DNA from: Rhodobacterales bacterium HKCCE2091
GTDB taxonomy: Bacteria; Pseudomonadota; Alphaproteobacteria; Rhodobacterales; Rhodobacteraceae
Direction of reading: 5' to 3'
DNA length: 64,000 bases
Assembly: GCA_015689685.1 (NCBI GenBank)
Contig: WVSL01000011.1
Location: 1 to 64,000, forward strand
Below, piece after piece: positions 45,031-53,076 of this stretch. The stretch's first letter is position 1. Every line of letters begins with the position of its first letter. The position numbers and the translations under genes were made by a program. The notes beneath the pieces are model-generated. The model was not told the DNA's origin. It made no database searches and saw nothing but the letters and a program-made list of their open reading frames with translations.

Positions 45031-45615
45031 TCAGGTCCGGGTTCCGAGCGACATGAATTCCGCCAGCGCGGCCTCGTAGGGTCCGGCACCGGCCCCGGCC
45101 GCGACGGCGAGCGCGGCGCGGTCGAACGCCGCCGACAGGAGCACCGCCCGCGCCGTCACCGCCTCGGCGTCGAGATCCGGCCGTGCCTCCGCCAGCCCCG
45201 CCGCCAACGCCGCCCGCCCGCCGCCCGCGTCGATCCTGTCCATCTCCGCCGGTCCGAGCACGGCAGGCCCGTCGATGAGCATGAGCCGCACCCGGCCCGG
45301 GCGCGCCATCGCCGCGAAGAAGGCCCGCGACCCATCCGCGAGCGCGATGTCCGGCGCGCGACCTTCCGATCCCGCCTCGATCTCCGCCCGAAGCTGGTCC
45401 GCCTCCGTCTCCACCACGGCGCGGAACAGGTCCGCCTTGTCCGAGAAATGGTGGTAGAGCGCGCCCCGCGTCACGCCCGCCGCCCGCACGATCTCGGGCG
45501 TGCCGGTGTCCGCGTAGCCCTTCTGCACGAACAGGTCCCGCGCCGCCGAAACCAGCCGTTCCCGCATCCGCGCGCTGCGACCCGCTTGCCCCGTTGGTTC
45601 CGATTCTTCTTGCAT
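45031..45615 (-). CDS. TetR family transcriptional regulator
   Basis: Repressor of 194 residues. The N-terminal helix-turn-helix (about 15-65) has [18 protein letters not shown] and [20 protein letters not shown]. The C-terminal ligand domain is Ala-rich and carries no recognisable specificity motif. The ATG at 45615 lies inside the first of two similar palindromes, so binding there would block its own gene; the second sits nearer the divergent VOC gene. Probably autoregulated and a regulator of that gene. Confidence 0.9.
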   Translation of the reverse strand: MQEESEPTGQAGRSARMRERLVSAARDLFVQKGYADTGTPEIVRAAGVTRGALYHHFSDKADLFRAVVETEADQLRAEIEAGSEGRAPDIALADGSRAFFAAMARPGRVRLMLIDGPAVLGPAEMDRIDAGGGRAALAAGLAEARPDLDAEAVTARAVLLSAAFDRAALAVAAGAGAGPYEAALAEFMSLGTRT

Positions 45616-45635
45616 ACATGCAGCCTGTATGTTTC
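45610..45635. promoter_or_regulatory. TetR operator 1 (overlaps tetR start)
   Basis: Inverted repeat TTGCATACA-N7-TGTATGTTTC. The outer half-sites are identical to those of operator 2 but separated by seven bases in place of three. It contains the tetR start codon (45613-45615). Confidence 0.65.
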
Positions 45636-45643
45636 TGTCTCAG

Positions 45644-45665
45644 TTGCATACAAAGTGTATGTTTC
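45644..45665. promoter_or_regulatory. TetR operator 2 (upstream of VOC gene)
   Basis: Inverted repeat TTGCATACA-N3-TGTATGTTTC with a perfect CATACA-AAG-TGTATG core, ending 21 bases before the GTG start of the VOC gene. Confidence 0.7.
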
Positions 45666-45686
45666 GAGTCCGAGGGAGACAAGCCC

Positions 45687-46112
45687 GTGAAAATCACCCA
45701 GTACTACCCCGTTCTGCAGGTCGAGGACGTGGCGGCGACCGCGGCGTTCTACTGCGCCCATTTCGACTTCGCCCCGGCCTTCGAAAGCGCGTGGTACGTC
45801 CACCTTCAATCCCGGCAGGACGAGGCCGTGAACCTCGCGATCCTGCGCCACGACCACGAAACGATACCGGGGCCGGGGCGCGGGCCGACCACCGGCACCA
45901 TCCTGAATTTCGAAGTCGAGGACGTGGATGCCGTTCACGAAACCCTCACCTCTGCCGGCCTGCCGATCCTGAAGGGCCTGCAGGACGAGGCATTCGGTCA
46001 GCGCCACTTCATCACCGCCGACCCGAACGGGGTGCTGATCGACGTGATCCGGCCGATCCCGCCCGACGCGGACCATGCCGCGGGCTACCCGGCCGACACG
46101 CTTCCGGTGTGA
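45687..46112 (+). CDS. VOC (glyoxalase/bleomycin resistance/dioxygenase) family protein
   Basis: Small metal-binding-fold protein of 141 residues with two beta-alpha-beta-beta-beta modules: [20 protein letters not shown] and [16 protein letters not shown]. The metal/substrate side ends with [18 protein letters not shown]. Activity is unknown; the family includes glyoxalases, epimerases and resistance proteins. Translation starts at GTG 45687 with GGGAG eight bases upstream. Control by the divergent TetR protein suggests it responds to a small toxic compound. Confidence 0.87.
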   Translation: MKITQYYPVLQVEDVAATAAFYCAHFDFAPAFESAWYVHLQSRQDEAVNLAILRHDHETIPGPGRGPTTGTILNFEVEDVDAVHETLTSAGLPILKGLQDEAFGQRHFITADPNGVLIDVIRPIPPDADHAAGYPADTLPV

Positions 46113-46153
46113 ACGCCGGGAACCCGGCGGCCGCGGGCGGCGTTATGGGCCGG

Positions 46154-47074
46154 ATGAGCACCTCGAACACACCCCATGATCCCGCCCGCGACGACCCGGT
46201 TTCGGACATCGCGGAAGACGAGGCCAAGGCCGAGAAGGCGGAAGCCGAGGAAGAATCGATCGAGGAGGCGACGCAGCTCTCCTCGCGCCTCGTCTACGAG
46301 GTGATCCGCCGCGCCGGCGAGGAGGAGCTTGGCCGTACCAACCGCTCGCTGTTCTTCGCCGGGCTTTCCGCGGGGATCCTGATCGCCTTCTCGCTGGTCG
46401 CAGAGGCGATCCTGCGGACCTACCTGCCCGAGGCCCCCTGGGCGCACCTGGTGGAGAACCTGGGCTACTCGCTCGGCTTCACGCTGGTGATCCTCGGCCG
46501 GATGCAGCTTTTCACCGAGAACACCATCACCACCGTCCTGCCGCTGATGCGCGACCCCTGCCCGCCGCTCGTCGCGTCCGTCGCGCGGCTCTGGGGCATC
46601 GTGCTGGCCGCCAACGTGCTCGGCGCCTTCATCGCCGCGGCCTTCATCGTTCTCGCACACCCGCTTCCGCCCGAGGTCATGCCCGCGATCCTCGACCTGT
46701 CCCTTCACGGGACCGGGTTCGGCTTCTGGGAAAGCCTCGTGCGCGGGGTTCCAGCCGGCCTCCTGGTCGCGGCCATCGTCTGGATGATGCCGCAGGTCGA
46801 AGAATCGCCGCTCGGCGTGATCCTCGTGTTCACCTGGCTGATCGCGGCAGGCGACTTCACCCATGTCGTCGTCGGCTCGGTCGAGATCGGGGTCACCATC
46901 CTGTCCGGGGATGCCGGCGCCGTCGCGGCCTTCGGGGAATTCTGGTTGCCGACGCTGGTTGGCAACATCATCGGCGGAACCGTGATCTTCACCCTCATCG
47001 CATGGGGACAGGTCCGCGATGACGTGCGCGGCGAAAACGCACCGCCCGACGGCCACCAGCGACGCAGGCCTTGA
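46154..47074 (+). CDS. Formate/nitrite transporter (FNT) family channel
   Basis: Membrane protein of 306 residues with a highly acidic, Lys/Glu-rich N-terminal tail (about 1-40) and six hydrophobic segments. Family features are RSLFFAGLSAGILIAFS, LGRMQLFTENTITTVLPLM and WLPTLVGNIIGGTVIF. The long charged tail and LFTENT motif place it with YfdC-like members, not the classical FocA. Transported anion is unknown. An ATG three codons upstream (46145) is equally possible because neither has a clear ribosome site. Confidence 0.85.
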   Translation: MSTSNTPHDPARDDPVSDIAEDEAKAEKAEAEEESIEEATQLSSRLVYEVIRRAGEEELGRTNRSLFFAGLSAGILIAFSLVAEAILRTYLPEAPWAHLVENLGYSLGFTLVILGRMQLFTENTITTVLPLMRDPCPPLVASVARLWGIVLAANVLGAFIAAAFIVLAHPLPPEVMPAILDLSLHGTGFGFWESLVRGVPAGLLVAAIVWMMPQVEESPLGVILVFTWLIAAGDFTHVVVGSVEIGVTILSGDAGAVAAFGEFWLPTLVGNIIGGTVIFTLIAWGQVRDDVRGENAPPDGHQRRRP

Positions 47075-47135
47075 TCCGCGCCGCCGGGTGCACGACCTGT
47101 AACCCGGACCGACCGATGCCGGAGACGCTGCGCCG

Positions 47136-47861
47136 ATGATCCTGAACGACTTCCTCAAGGCCGTGAAACAGATGGGCGATTCCACCTTCCTCGGTGTCCT
47201 CGGCCTCGGGCTCGGCCTGACGATCGTGCTGCTCGTCGCCTTCTACGCCGGGTTCGTCGGCCTGGTCGGCTGGCTCGTGCCCGACAGTTTCAGCCTGCCT
47301 TGGATCGGAGAGATCACCTGGGTCGACAACGCGGTGTCATGGGCCGGCGTGCCGCTGATGCTGGTCCTGTCGATGTTCCTGATGATCCCGGTCGCCTCCG
47401 CCTTCACCGGCCTGTTCCTCGACCGCGTCGCCGCGGCGGTGGAGGCGCGGCACTATTCCCACCTGCCCCCGGCGCGGGAGGTCGGTGTGGTCGAAGGCAT
47501 CGGCGACGGGCTCAAGTTCCTCGGCGCGCTGATCGCCGCGAACCTCGCCGCCTTCGTGCTCTATCTCCTGTTCCCGCCCGCGGCGCCGTTCATCTTCTGG
47601 GGACTCAACGGCTACCTGCTCGGGCGCGAATACGCGCAGCTCGTGGCGCTCCGGCGCGAGGGGCCGGCGGGTGCGCGCGCGTTCCGCAAGGCGCACGGGT
47701 TCGAGATCTTCGCCGCTGGGGTCATGATGGCGGTGCCGCTGACGATCCCGGTGGTGAACCTGATCGTCCCGATCCTCGGCGCGGCCACCTTCACCCACAT
47801 CTACCACCGCCTTCGCGGCGAAAGCGGTCTCAGCGCGGATCGCCCATCCCGAACCGCGTGA
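47136..47861 (+). CDS. EI24/CysZ-like membrane protein
   Basis: Protein of 241 residues with about five membrane segments in the EI24 domain pattern: LNDFLKAVKQMGD at the start, AFTGLFLDRVAAAVEARHY, and FIFWGLNGYLLGREYAQLVALRR. Relatives such as CysZ help sulfate uptake, but most family members are uncharacterised. The stop at 47861 overlaps by 32 bases the convergent DUF1467 coding end. Confidence 0.82.
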   Translation: MILNDFLKAVKQMGDSTFLGVLGLGLGLTIVLLVAFYAGFVGLVGWLVPDSFSLPWIGEITWVDNAVSWAGVPLMLVLSMFLMIPVASAFTGLFLDRVAAAVEARHYSHLPPAREVGVVEGIGDGLKFLGALIAANLAAFVLYLLFPPAAPFIFWGLNGYLLGREYAQLVALRREGPAGARAFRKAHGFEIFAAGVMMAVPLTIPVVNLIVPILGAATFTHIYHRLRGESGLSADRPSRTA

Positions 47862-48111
47862 AAAGGTCGAAGTCCGAAACCGACACCACGCCCGACAGGA
47901 TGATCCCGGCCACCACCGCCCAGACCGCGCTGGCGATCGCGGTGGTCACGAGGAACCGGCGTTTCATCGAGGCATCCGACGGGGCCGAGGCATGGGTGCC
48001 CGGCACCCGGTCCCCAGCCTCGCCCTGCGTCGTCATCCGGAACGGAAGCACGACGAACAGGGTCAGGAACCAGATGATCGCGTAGAGAACGATGCCGGTG
48101 ACGACGTTCAT
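47830..48111 (-). CDS. DUF1467 family membrane protein
   Basis: Protein of 93 residues with two membrane helices: the N-terminal VTGIVLYAIIWFLTLFVVLP, with the following LPFRMTTQGEAGDRVPGT loop typical of DUF1467, and a second helix at about 60-80. Function unknown. It shares its start with the stop of the methylmalonyl-CoA epimerase gene (TGATG), a pairing usual in alphaproteobacteria. Its 3' end overlaps the EI24 gene on the other strand. Confidence 0.85.
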   Translation of the reverse strand: MNVVTGIVLYAIIWFLTLFVVLPFRMTTQGEAGDRVPGTHASAPSDASMKRRFLVTTAIASAVWAVVAGIILSGVVSVSDFDLFTRFGMGDPR

Positions 48112-48515
48112 CAGACCTCCTCCAGCTCCACCAGCGTGCCGGTGAAATCCTTGGGGTGCAGGAACAGGACCGGCTTGCCGTGGGCCCCGATCTTCGGCTC
48201 GCCGTCGCCGAGCACGCGGGCGCCCGCGGCCTTCAGCTTGTCCCGCGCGGCGAGGATGTCCTCGACCTCGTAGCAGACGTGGTGGATCCCGCCCGAGGGG
48301 TTCTTTTCCAGGAACCCGGCGATGGGGGAGCCTTCGCCCAGGGGATGCAGGAGCTCGATCTTGGTGTTCGGCAGCTCGATGAAGACGACGGTTACGCCGT
48401 GGTCCGGTTCGTCCTGCGGCGGGTTCACCTTCGCGCCGAGCGTGTCGCGGTACTGCGCCGACGCGGCCTCCAGGTCCGGCACCGCGATGGCGACGTGATT
48501 GAGCCGTCCGATCAT
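48111..48515 (-). CDS. mce: Methylmalonyl-CoA epimerase
   Basis: VOC-fold metal enzyme interconverting (S)- and (R)-methylmalonyl-CoA on the propionyl-CoA to succinyl-CoA route, 134 residues. It begins MIGRLNHVAIAVPDLEAA, contains LPNTKIELLHPLGEGSPIAGFLEKN and GIHHVCYEVED, and ends LHPKDFTGTLVELEEV, a close match to the family. Metal ligands are the His in LNHVA, the His of HHVCY and the final Glu. Methylmalonyl-CoA mutase is not in the window. Confidence 0.95.
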   Translation of the reverse strand: MIGRLNHVAIAVPDLEAASAQYRDTLGAKVNPPQDEPDHGVTVVFIELPNTKIELLHPLGEGSPIAGFLEKNPSGGIHHVCYEVEDILAARDKLKAAGARVLGDGEPKIGAHGKPVLFLHPKDFTGTLVELEEV

Positions 48516-48653
48516 CCCCGATCTCCCCTGCGGAATACTGCACCGTGATAGGGCCGCGGGCCCCGGAATGGAAGCCGCGCGGCGGCCCGGATTCACACCT
48601 TGTCAACCTTGTCGGTCTCTAATCGAAACCAGAATCAGACGGGGATGTCTGCC

Positions 48654-49361
48654 ATGGACGACGACGCCAAAGACGACCTTTCCTTCCGCCCGCGCCCAAC
48701 GCCGCAACGGCCCCTGCTCGGTCTCACCGTGCTGGTGGTCGAGGACAGCCGCTTCGCGTCCGAGGCGCTGCGGCTCCTCTGCCTGCGATCGGGCGCGCGC
48801 ATTCGCCGCGCCGACAGCCTGGCCTCCGCCGAACGCCACCTGACTGTCTACCGGCCCTCGGTCGCCATCGTCGATCTCGGCCTGCCGGACGGGTCCGGGC
48901 TCGACCTGATCCGCCGGCTCGATGCGGCGCGCCCGCGCGTGCCCGTTCTTCTCGGCACCTCCGGCGCGGAACGCGACGCCGCCGCGAAGGAAAGCGCCGG
49001 GGCGGGGGCGGACGGGTTCCTGCCGAAGCCGATGGAATCCCTCGCCGCGTTCCAGGCCGCGATCCTCGGCCACCTGCCCGAGGAATTGCGCCCGAACCGC
49101 CCCCGCCCCGTCGACAGCACGGAGGTCCACCCCGACGAGCTCGCTTACCGCGAGGATCTGAGCCATGCGGCTGCCCTGCTCGACACCGACACGCCGCCCG
49201 TCGGCTACCTGCGCCCGTTCCTCATCGGCATCGCCCGCGTCGCCCATGACGAGGCGCTGGAACGGCAGGCCGCGCAACTCGCCGCCGGCCTCTCCGCCAA
49301 CGACCGCGCCGCGCTGCGGGACATGATCACCGACCGGATCTCCCGCGTGGCATCCGTCTGA
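48654..49361 (+). CDS. Response regulator with receiver domain only
   Basis: Receiver domain at about residues 23-140 with E30-D31, phosphoacceptor D74 (IVDLGLPDGSG), T102 and K125 (LPKPME), all intact. The C-terminal 90 residues are helical with no known output domain (ending MITDRISRVAS). It resembles the orphan regulator at 8876-9547 in design. The ATG at 48654 is nine bases after GGGG; the ATG at 48645 lies directly on the ribosome site. No kinase is nearby. Confidence 0.85.
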   Translation: MDDDAKDDLSFRPRPTPQRPLLGLTVLVVEDSRFASEALRLLCLRSGARIRRADSLASAERHLTVYRPSVAIVDLGLPDGSGLDLIRRLDAARPRVPVLLGTSGAERDAAAKESAGAGADGFLPKPMESLAAFQAAILGHLPEELRPNRPRPVDSTEVHPDELAYREDLSHAAALLDTDTPPVGYLRPFLIGIARVAHDEALERQAAQLAAGLSANDRAALRDMITDRISRVASV

Positions 49362-49419
49362 CGCCTCCACGGCGGGGTCCAATCGGTTCCCCCGCCCGAA
49401 CCGCTCGCCCGCCCCAGGG

Positions 49420-49457
49420 TATCTTTGCCTCGAAAATACCTCCGCCGGAGGCTCCGC
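49420..49457 (-). repeat. Interspersed intergenic repeat, copy C
   Basis: On the minus strand it reads GGAGCCTCCGGCGGAGGTAT then TTTCGAGGCAAAGAT. Located between converging stops (49361 and 49551). The shared core is CCTCCGGCGG followed by an AT-rich box. Confidence 0.65.
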
Positions 49458-49550
49458 CAGCGCAGAAGGCCAGCTCGCCCGACCGTGATGCGCAACGGAT
49501 GCAGCGAGCTTCCCCAACCAAGGCGCGTTTGGCGCCGCGGTGGAAACCCC

Positions 49551-50270
49551 TCAGCCTCTCAGCACCGGATCCGAGCCCGCCCGCACCAGCGGCGTCAAGT
49601 CGCCGAGCCGCTCCCGCTGCCGCCCCTCCGCATCGAAGTTCCCCGGCGCCAGCCACGCGTCGAAAGCCTCCCGCAGGGCGGGCCATTCCCCGTCGATGAC
49701 CGAGAACCAGGCGGTGTCGCGGTTGCGGCCCTTGACGATCATGTGCTGCCGGAACACGCCCTCGAAGCTGAACCCGAACCGCTCCGCCGCCCGGCGCGAG
49801 GGCAGGTTCAGCGCGTTGCACTTCCACTCGTAGCGCCGGTAGCCCGCCTCGAACGCCCATCGCATCATCAGGTACATCGCCTCGGTCGCGGCGCGGGTGC
49901 GCTGCAGGGACGGCGCGAAAGTGATGAACCCGACCTCGATCGACCCGGCCTCCGGCGCGATCCTGAGATAGGTCGCGAACCCGCCGAGCCGGCCCGTCTC
50001 GCGGTTCTCGATCGCGTAGAAGACCGGGTCGGCGCTGTGCTCCACCGACCGCGCCCACCGGTGGAACGCCGCCGCCGAGGCGAAGGGGCCGACCGGCATG
50101 TAATCCCACAGGCTGTCGTCGCCCGCCAACGCCTCGTGCAGATCGGCGGCGTGACGGTCGGCCGACAGCCGGGACAGCCGCGCGTATCGGCCTTCGAGTT
50201 CCAGCCGCTCGGGCCGAGCCGGAGGCGTGTAGCCGGTGACCGGCGCCCCGAGTGTCCGTTCCTCCGCCAT
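49551..50270 (-). CDS. GNAT family N-acetyltransferase (RimJ-like)
   Basis: Protein of 239 residues. It has LWDYMPVGPFASAAAF in the N-terminal part, SIEVGFITFAPSLQRTRAATEAM at the acetyl-CoA site (about 115-137), and WKCNALNLPSRRAAERFGFSFEGVFRQH, as in the RimJ/L-like group that modifies amines or peptides. The substrate is unknown. The ATG at 50270 has GGAGG eight bases upstream. It is divergent from the hemerythrin gene, 86 bases apart. Confidence 0.88.
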   Translation of the reverse strand: MAEERTLGAPVTGYTPPARPERLELEGRYARLSRLSADRHAADLHEALAGDDSLWDYMPVGPFASAAAFHRWARSVEHSADPVFYAIENRETGRLGGFATYLRIAPEAGSIEVGFITFAPSLQRTRAATEAMYLMMRWAFEAGYRRYEWKCNALNLPSRRAAERFGFSFEGVFRQHMIVKGRNRDTAWFSVIDGEWPALREAFDAWLAPGNFDAEGRQRERLGDLTPLVRAGSDPVLRG

Positions 50271-50356
50271 GTCGTCCGCCTCCTGTCCCTGCCGCCGGGG
50301 AACCCGCCCGGCCATCCGAGGTTATCCTTTCCACAGACAGCGAAAGGAGCAATCCC

Positions 50357-50833
50357 GTGCCATCCATCTACGACGCCATCAAGTCCGACCACGACCGCCA
50401 CCGGGCCCTGATGGACACCATCGCCGGCACCTCCGGCGATACCTCCGAACGGCGGGATGCCTGGGAAGAGTTCTATCGCGACGTGAAGTCCCATGCCGCC
50501 GCCGAGGAGGAGACGTTCTACTCCAAGCTCATCTCCAAGACCTGGGGCCAGGACGCCGCCCGCCACTCGGTCCACGAGCACCAGCAGCTCGACGACCTGA
50601 TGGAGGAGCTGAACGACGGCGACATGGCCTCGCCGGGCTGGCTGCAGAAGTTCAAGACCCTGCAGCACGACTACCTCCACCACGTCGACGAGGAAGAGGA
50701 CGAGGTGTTCTCCCGCGCGAAGGAAGTGATCCCCGAGGCCGAGATCGAGGGCTACGGCAGCAATTTCCTGAAGCGCAAGGAGAAGGAGCAGGGCCTGATC
50801 GAGAAGAAGCGCGAGGACAGCCTCGAGGATTGA
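50357..50833 (+). CDS. Hemerythrin HHE-domain protein
   Basis: Protein of 158 residues predicted to bind a di-iron centre in a four-helix bundle. Candidate ligands are His in KSDHDRHRALMD, HAAAEEETFY, SVHEHQQ and HDYLHHVDEEEDEVF. Such proteins take part in oxygen, NO or iron handling. It starts at GTG 50357 with AAGGAG at correct spacing. The tail is Lys/Glu-rich. It precedes the MT-A70 gene by 52 bases. Confidence 0.9.
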   Translation: MPSIYDAIKSDHDRHRALMDTIAGTSGDTSERRDAWEEFYRDVKSHAAAEEETFYSKLISKTWGQDAARHSVHEHQQLDDLMEELNDGDMASPGWLQKFKTLQHDYLHHVDEEEDEVFSRAKEVIPEAEIEGYGSNFLKRKEKEQGLIEKKREDSLED

Positions 50834-50885
50834 CCGCCGCGCCCCGCGCCGCTAGTCCTGTTCGCGCATTGTTCCAGTTGTGGCG

Positions 50886-51545
50886 ATGCGCGACACGGGA
50901 CAGATTGACTGGATGGGCGGGCAGGCAAGCGACGATCTCACACGGTTTCTGGACGGCGCGCGGTTCGGAACCGTGATGGCCGACCCGCCCTGGCGGTTCC
51001 AGAACCGCACCGGCAAGGTCGCGCCGGAGCACAAGCGCCTGTCCCGCTACCCCACGATGACCACCGACGACATCTGCGCCCTGCCCGTGGCCGATCACCT
51101 CGAAACCCGCGCGCATTGTTACATGTGGGTGCCGAACGCGCTGCTGCCGGACGGGCTCCGCGTGCTGTCGGCCTGGGGGTTCGAGTACAAGTCGAACATC
51201 GTCTGGCACAAGATCCGCAAGGATGGCGGGTCGGACGGGCGCGGCGTCGGCTTCTACTTCCGCAACGTGACCGAGTTGCTGCTGTTCGGCACCCGCGGCA
51301 AGGACGCCCGCACGCTGCCGCCGGGCCGCAGCCAGGTCAACATGATCCAGTCCCGCAAGCGCGAGCATTCCCGCAAGCCCGACGCGCAGTACGACCTGAT
51401 CGAAAGCTGTTCCTGGGGCCCCTACCTGGAGCTTTTCGGTCGCGGCATCCGCGAAGGCTGGACCGTCTGGGGCAACCAGGCCGACGCCGACTACAAGCCC
51501 GGCTGGAAGACCTACACCTACAATTCCACGCTCGCCGCGGAGTGA
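50886..51545 (+). CDS. MT-A70 family adenine-N6 methyltransferase
   Basis: SAM-dependent methyltransferase of 219 residues with catalytic DPPW (VMADPPWRFQ, about 32-41). The rest follows the MT-A70 pattern: CYMWVPNALLPDGL, WGFEYKSNIVWHK, and ELFGRGIREGWTVWGNQ near the end. Bacterial members methylate adenine in DNA and can be partners of restriction enzymes or stand alone. Here a BglII/BstYI-like endonuclease lies 750 bases away on the opposite strand, which supports a restriction-modification role. The start is uncertain: ATG 50886 or GTG 50880, neither with a good ribosome site. Confidence 0.88.
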   Translation: MRDTGQIDWMGGQASDDLTRFLDGARFGTVMADPPWRFQNRTGKVAPEHKRLSRYPTMTTDDICALPVADHLETRAHCYMWVPNALLPDGLRVLSAWGFEYKSNIVWHKIRKDGGSDGRGVGFYFRNVTELLLFGTRGKDARTLPPGRSQVNMIQSRKREHSRKPDAQYDLIESCSWGPYLELFGRGIREGWTVWGNQADADYKPGWKTYTYNSTLAAE

Positions 51546-51549
51546 TCCG

Positions 51550-52293
51550 ATGCTGCCCGCGATCCTGCTGCCGGGCATCGTCACCGCGGCCGGCCTAGCC
51601 TTCGCCGAACTGCGCCCGCACCTCGCGGGTCGGGACGTGATCGCGAAGGATCTCGCGCTTTACGGACCCGGCCCCCTGCCCGCACCCTACAGCTTCGATT
51701 TCGAGGTCGCGGACCTTATGTCCGCTGCGGACGCCGCCGGGGCCGAACGGTTTCACCTCGTCGGCTTCTCCGCCGGGGCCTCAATCGCCGCCTTCGCCGC
51801 GACGCAGGTGCCGGACCGCATCGCCACGCTGACCCTGATCGAGCCACCCTGGCTCGGCACCGCCGAGGCCGGTCCGAGGGAACGGACGGCGATGGCGGAG
51901 ATCGGCGCCGCGCTCTCGGGTCCGCCGGCGCAGGCGATGGCGGGTTTCAACCGCCTGATGCTGCGCCCGGGGATCGAACTGTCACCGCCCCCGCCCGGTC
52001 CCGCGCCCGACTGGATGGCCTCCCGTCCCGACGGCATCCGCCGCCTCGGCGAAGCCTTCGCCACCGGTGACATCGCGTCGGCCGCGCTCGCCGCCCTGGC
52101 GATGCCGGTGCTCTACGTCGTCTGCGGCGACTCGAACCCCGACCTCTTCGCCGCCATGGCCGACCGGGCCGTCGCCTCCAACCCGTCGATCCGGCGCGTC
52201 GACTACCCCGGTCTCAGCCACCACAATCCGCCTCAAAAGGCCGACCCCGCGGGCTTCGCCGCGCTCCTCGAGGACCACTGGGCCGAAGCCTGA
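51550..52293 (+). CDS. Alpha/beta hydrolase
   Basis: Protein of 247 residues with the alpha/beta hydrolase fold. The nucleophile elbow is HLVGFSAGASIA (about 70-81), with an acid candidate in VVCGDSNPDLF and His in YPGLSHHNPPQK. The substrate is unknown. It starts four bases after the methyltransferase stop with GGAG upstream, so the two are co-transcribed. It ends three bases before the stop of the convergent endonuclease gene, so it lies inside the restriction-modification pair. Confidence 0.88.
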   Translation: MLPAILLPGIVTAAGLAFAELRPHLAGRDVIAKDLALYGPGPLPAPYSFDFEVADLMSAADAAGAERFHLVGFSAGASIAAFAATQVPDRIATLTLIEPPWLGTAEAGPRERTAMAEIGAALSGPPAQAMAGFNRLMLRPGIELSPPPPGPAPDWMASRPDGIRRLGEAFATGDIASAALAALAMPVLYVVCGDSNPDLFAAMADRAVASNPSIRRVDYPGLSHHNPPQKADPAGFAALLEDHWAEA

Positions 52294-52296
52294 GCC

Positions 52297-53076
52297 TCAG
52301 TCCGAGAACAGGTCAGCCTCCGGGTCCGAGACCGGGGCATCGGCGATCGCCGTGGCCGGCAGGCCGATCAGCACCAGCGGACAGGGGTTCCCGACCCCGC
52401 GCGCCACGCGGTCGGCGAGCTTGTCCCAATGCGTGGTCGACGGCCCGAACTTGTCGGCGACGAACTGGCGCGAGAACGCCTCGGCGAAACTGTCGCCCCG
52501 GCCCATCGCGCGGGCCACGATCTCCCGCTGGCGGGCGGAGCGGTCCTTCACCCCGAAGACGCGCGCGAAGCCTTCCTCGTCCTCGATCCCGCGATCCGCG
52601 ATCATCGCGGTGACGAGCCGGTGCAGCCCCGCCTGCATCCCCTGCCCCCGCGTCACGATCAGCCCGGCGGAGATCACCGACTGCGCGTGCAGCCGCTGGA
52701 AGTTCTCCAGGTCCCGGTCGAAGAACGGGTCCTTGTTGTTCCACTCAATCTCCAGGGCGAGAAGCCCGTTCGCGGCCCTTCGGACGTGGTCGATCTCGTG
52801 GCTGGTGCCGAGTCCGCGCGGGGCCCCGTCCACCGTGGTCTCGATGCGGAAGTTGTGCTTGCGCCAGCCCATCCCGGCGAGCGCGCGGCGCAGGCGGATG
52901 GTCGACGGCGCCTCGCCGCCGCCGCCCGCGATCAGCTCCGCGGGCGCCAGCCGGAACGCCATGAGCGCCTCGACCAGTTCCCCCGCCTCGGCCGCGAAGT
53001 CCACCGACAGGATCGCCTCGGCGTGGTTGCGGGCCATCACGTCGAAGCCCGCCGCGCGGAGGCGGTCGAGGCTCAT
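52297..53076 (-). CDS. Probable BglII/BstYI-family type II restriction endonuclease
   Basis: Protein of 259 residues resembling the BglII/BstYI endonuclease family, which cut RGATCY/AGATCT-type sites. The diagnostic stretch is [19 protein letters not shown] (about 108-126), followed by [10 protein letters not shown]. Candidate metal-binding residues are D96 in SHEIDH and the E-x-E at 109-111. The recognition sequence cannot be read from sequence with confidence. The ATG overlaps the aspS stop (ATGA), an unusual coupling of a nuclease to a housekeeping gene. The matching methyltransferase is probably the MT-A70 protein on the other strand beyond the hydrolase. Confidence 0.78.
   Translation of the reverse strand: MSLDRLRAAGFDVMARNHAEAILSVDFAAEAGELVEALMAFRLAPAELIAGGGGEAPSTIRLRRALAGMGWRKHNFRIETTVDGAPRGLGTSHEIDHVRRAANGLLALEIEWNNKDPFFDRDLENFQRLHAQSVISAGLIVTRGQGMQAGLHRLVTAMIADRGIEDEEGFARVFGVKDRSARQREIVARAMGRGDSFAEAFSRQFVADKFGPSTTHWDKLADRVARGVGNPCPLVLIGLPATAIADAPVSDPEADLFSD

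Noticed and set aside
42156-45089. Long minus-strand open frame opposite topA
   Set aside because: Its composition mirrors topA codons and it has no recognisable domain; topA is certain.
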